From the NCBI GenBank assembly GCA_049366815.1, contig JBMNCO010000175.1, forward strand, positions 1 to 15,578: 15,578 bases of DNA. The letters run 5' to 3'. The first letter of the stretch is position 1; the number at the start of each line of letters is the position of its first letter. The DNA comes from CAYNYM01 sp049366815 (lineage in GTDB: Bacteria; Desulfobacterota; DSM-4660; Desulfatiglandales; HGW-15). The notes under the pieces are model-generated. The model saw only the letters and a program-made list of their open reading frames with translations, made no database searches and was not told where the DNA came from. Position numbers and translations under genes: made by a program. Below, piece by piece: positions 15,515 through 15,578 of the stretch.

Positions 15515-15578
15515 GTCCTGTTTCTCTTCCTGTTCGATGTGAAAAGGGCCGAACAATATTCAGCGGCATCCATATAGC

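Noticed and set aside
1..15578. CRISPR arrays, insertion sequences, tRNA or rRNA genes, phage or defence genes
   Set aside because: No regularly spaced repeats, transposase motifs, cloverleaf sequences or related proteins were seen on either strand.

Overview
The window is 15.6 kb of gene-dense, moderately high-GC bacterial chromosome. It carries eleven protein-coding genes, all of them complete. Ten are housekeeping or conserved genes: transketolase, carB, a PilZ protein, lgt, a TtcA-like tRNA thiolase, a YggS-type PLP protein, rdgB, a phosphomannomutase/phosphoglucomutase, argJ and secA. There are no rRNA or tRNA genes, CRISPR arrays, insertion sequences or phage genes. A HesB/IscA-like gene with an in-frame UGA, the SecA insertion pattern and the secA-argJ neighbourhood suggest an anaerobic Desulfobacterota (former deltaproteobacterial) lineage, probably related to sulfate reducers. 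That placement is inference, not proof.

Layout: tkt (+) runs convergently into carB (-), with a strong 12-bp hairpin between them. CarB is divergent from a short PilZ-domain gene (+) across a 425-bp intergenic region that contains a good sigma70-like promoter for the PilZ gene. A 263-bp gap follows, with a degenerate TTTCGTG repeat. After it, every gene is on the minus strand. In transcription order these are secA, argJ, a PMM/PGM gene and rdgB (tightly packed, likely one operon), then the HesB/IscA-like gene with its own consensus -35 box and a strong terminator, then yggS, ttcA-like and lgt (likely a second operon).

The gene that automatic annotation would most easily get wrong lies at 8897-9211 (-). 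An opal codon sits exactly where HesB/IscA proteins have their first conserved cysteine (GG-U-SGP). The reading frame is conserved on both sides, an ideal Shine-Dalgarno precedes an ATG 33 codons upstream, and a GGCUC/GAGCC hairpin with a UGGAU loop lies about 25 nt after the UGA, as expected of a bacterial SECIS. I read it as a selenocysteine-containing iron-sulfur carrier-like protein of 104 residues, not as a pseudogene or a 64-residue ORF.

Functionally the window covers central carbon metabolism (tkt), carbamoyl phosphate and arginine/pyrimidine supply (carB, argJ), protein and lipoprotein export (secA, lgt), sugar-phosphate supply for the cell surface (PMM/PGM), nucleotide-pool cleaning (rdgB), tRNA thiolation and Fe-S or PLP handling (ttcA-like, HesB-like, yggS), and c-di-GMP response (PilZ). 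Apart from the selenoprotein I see no undescribed multi-gene system here.
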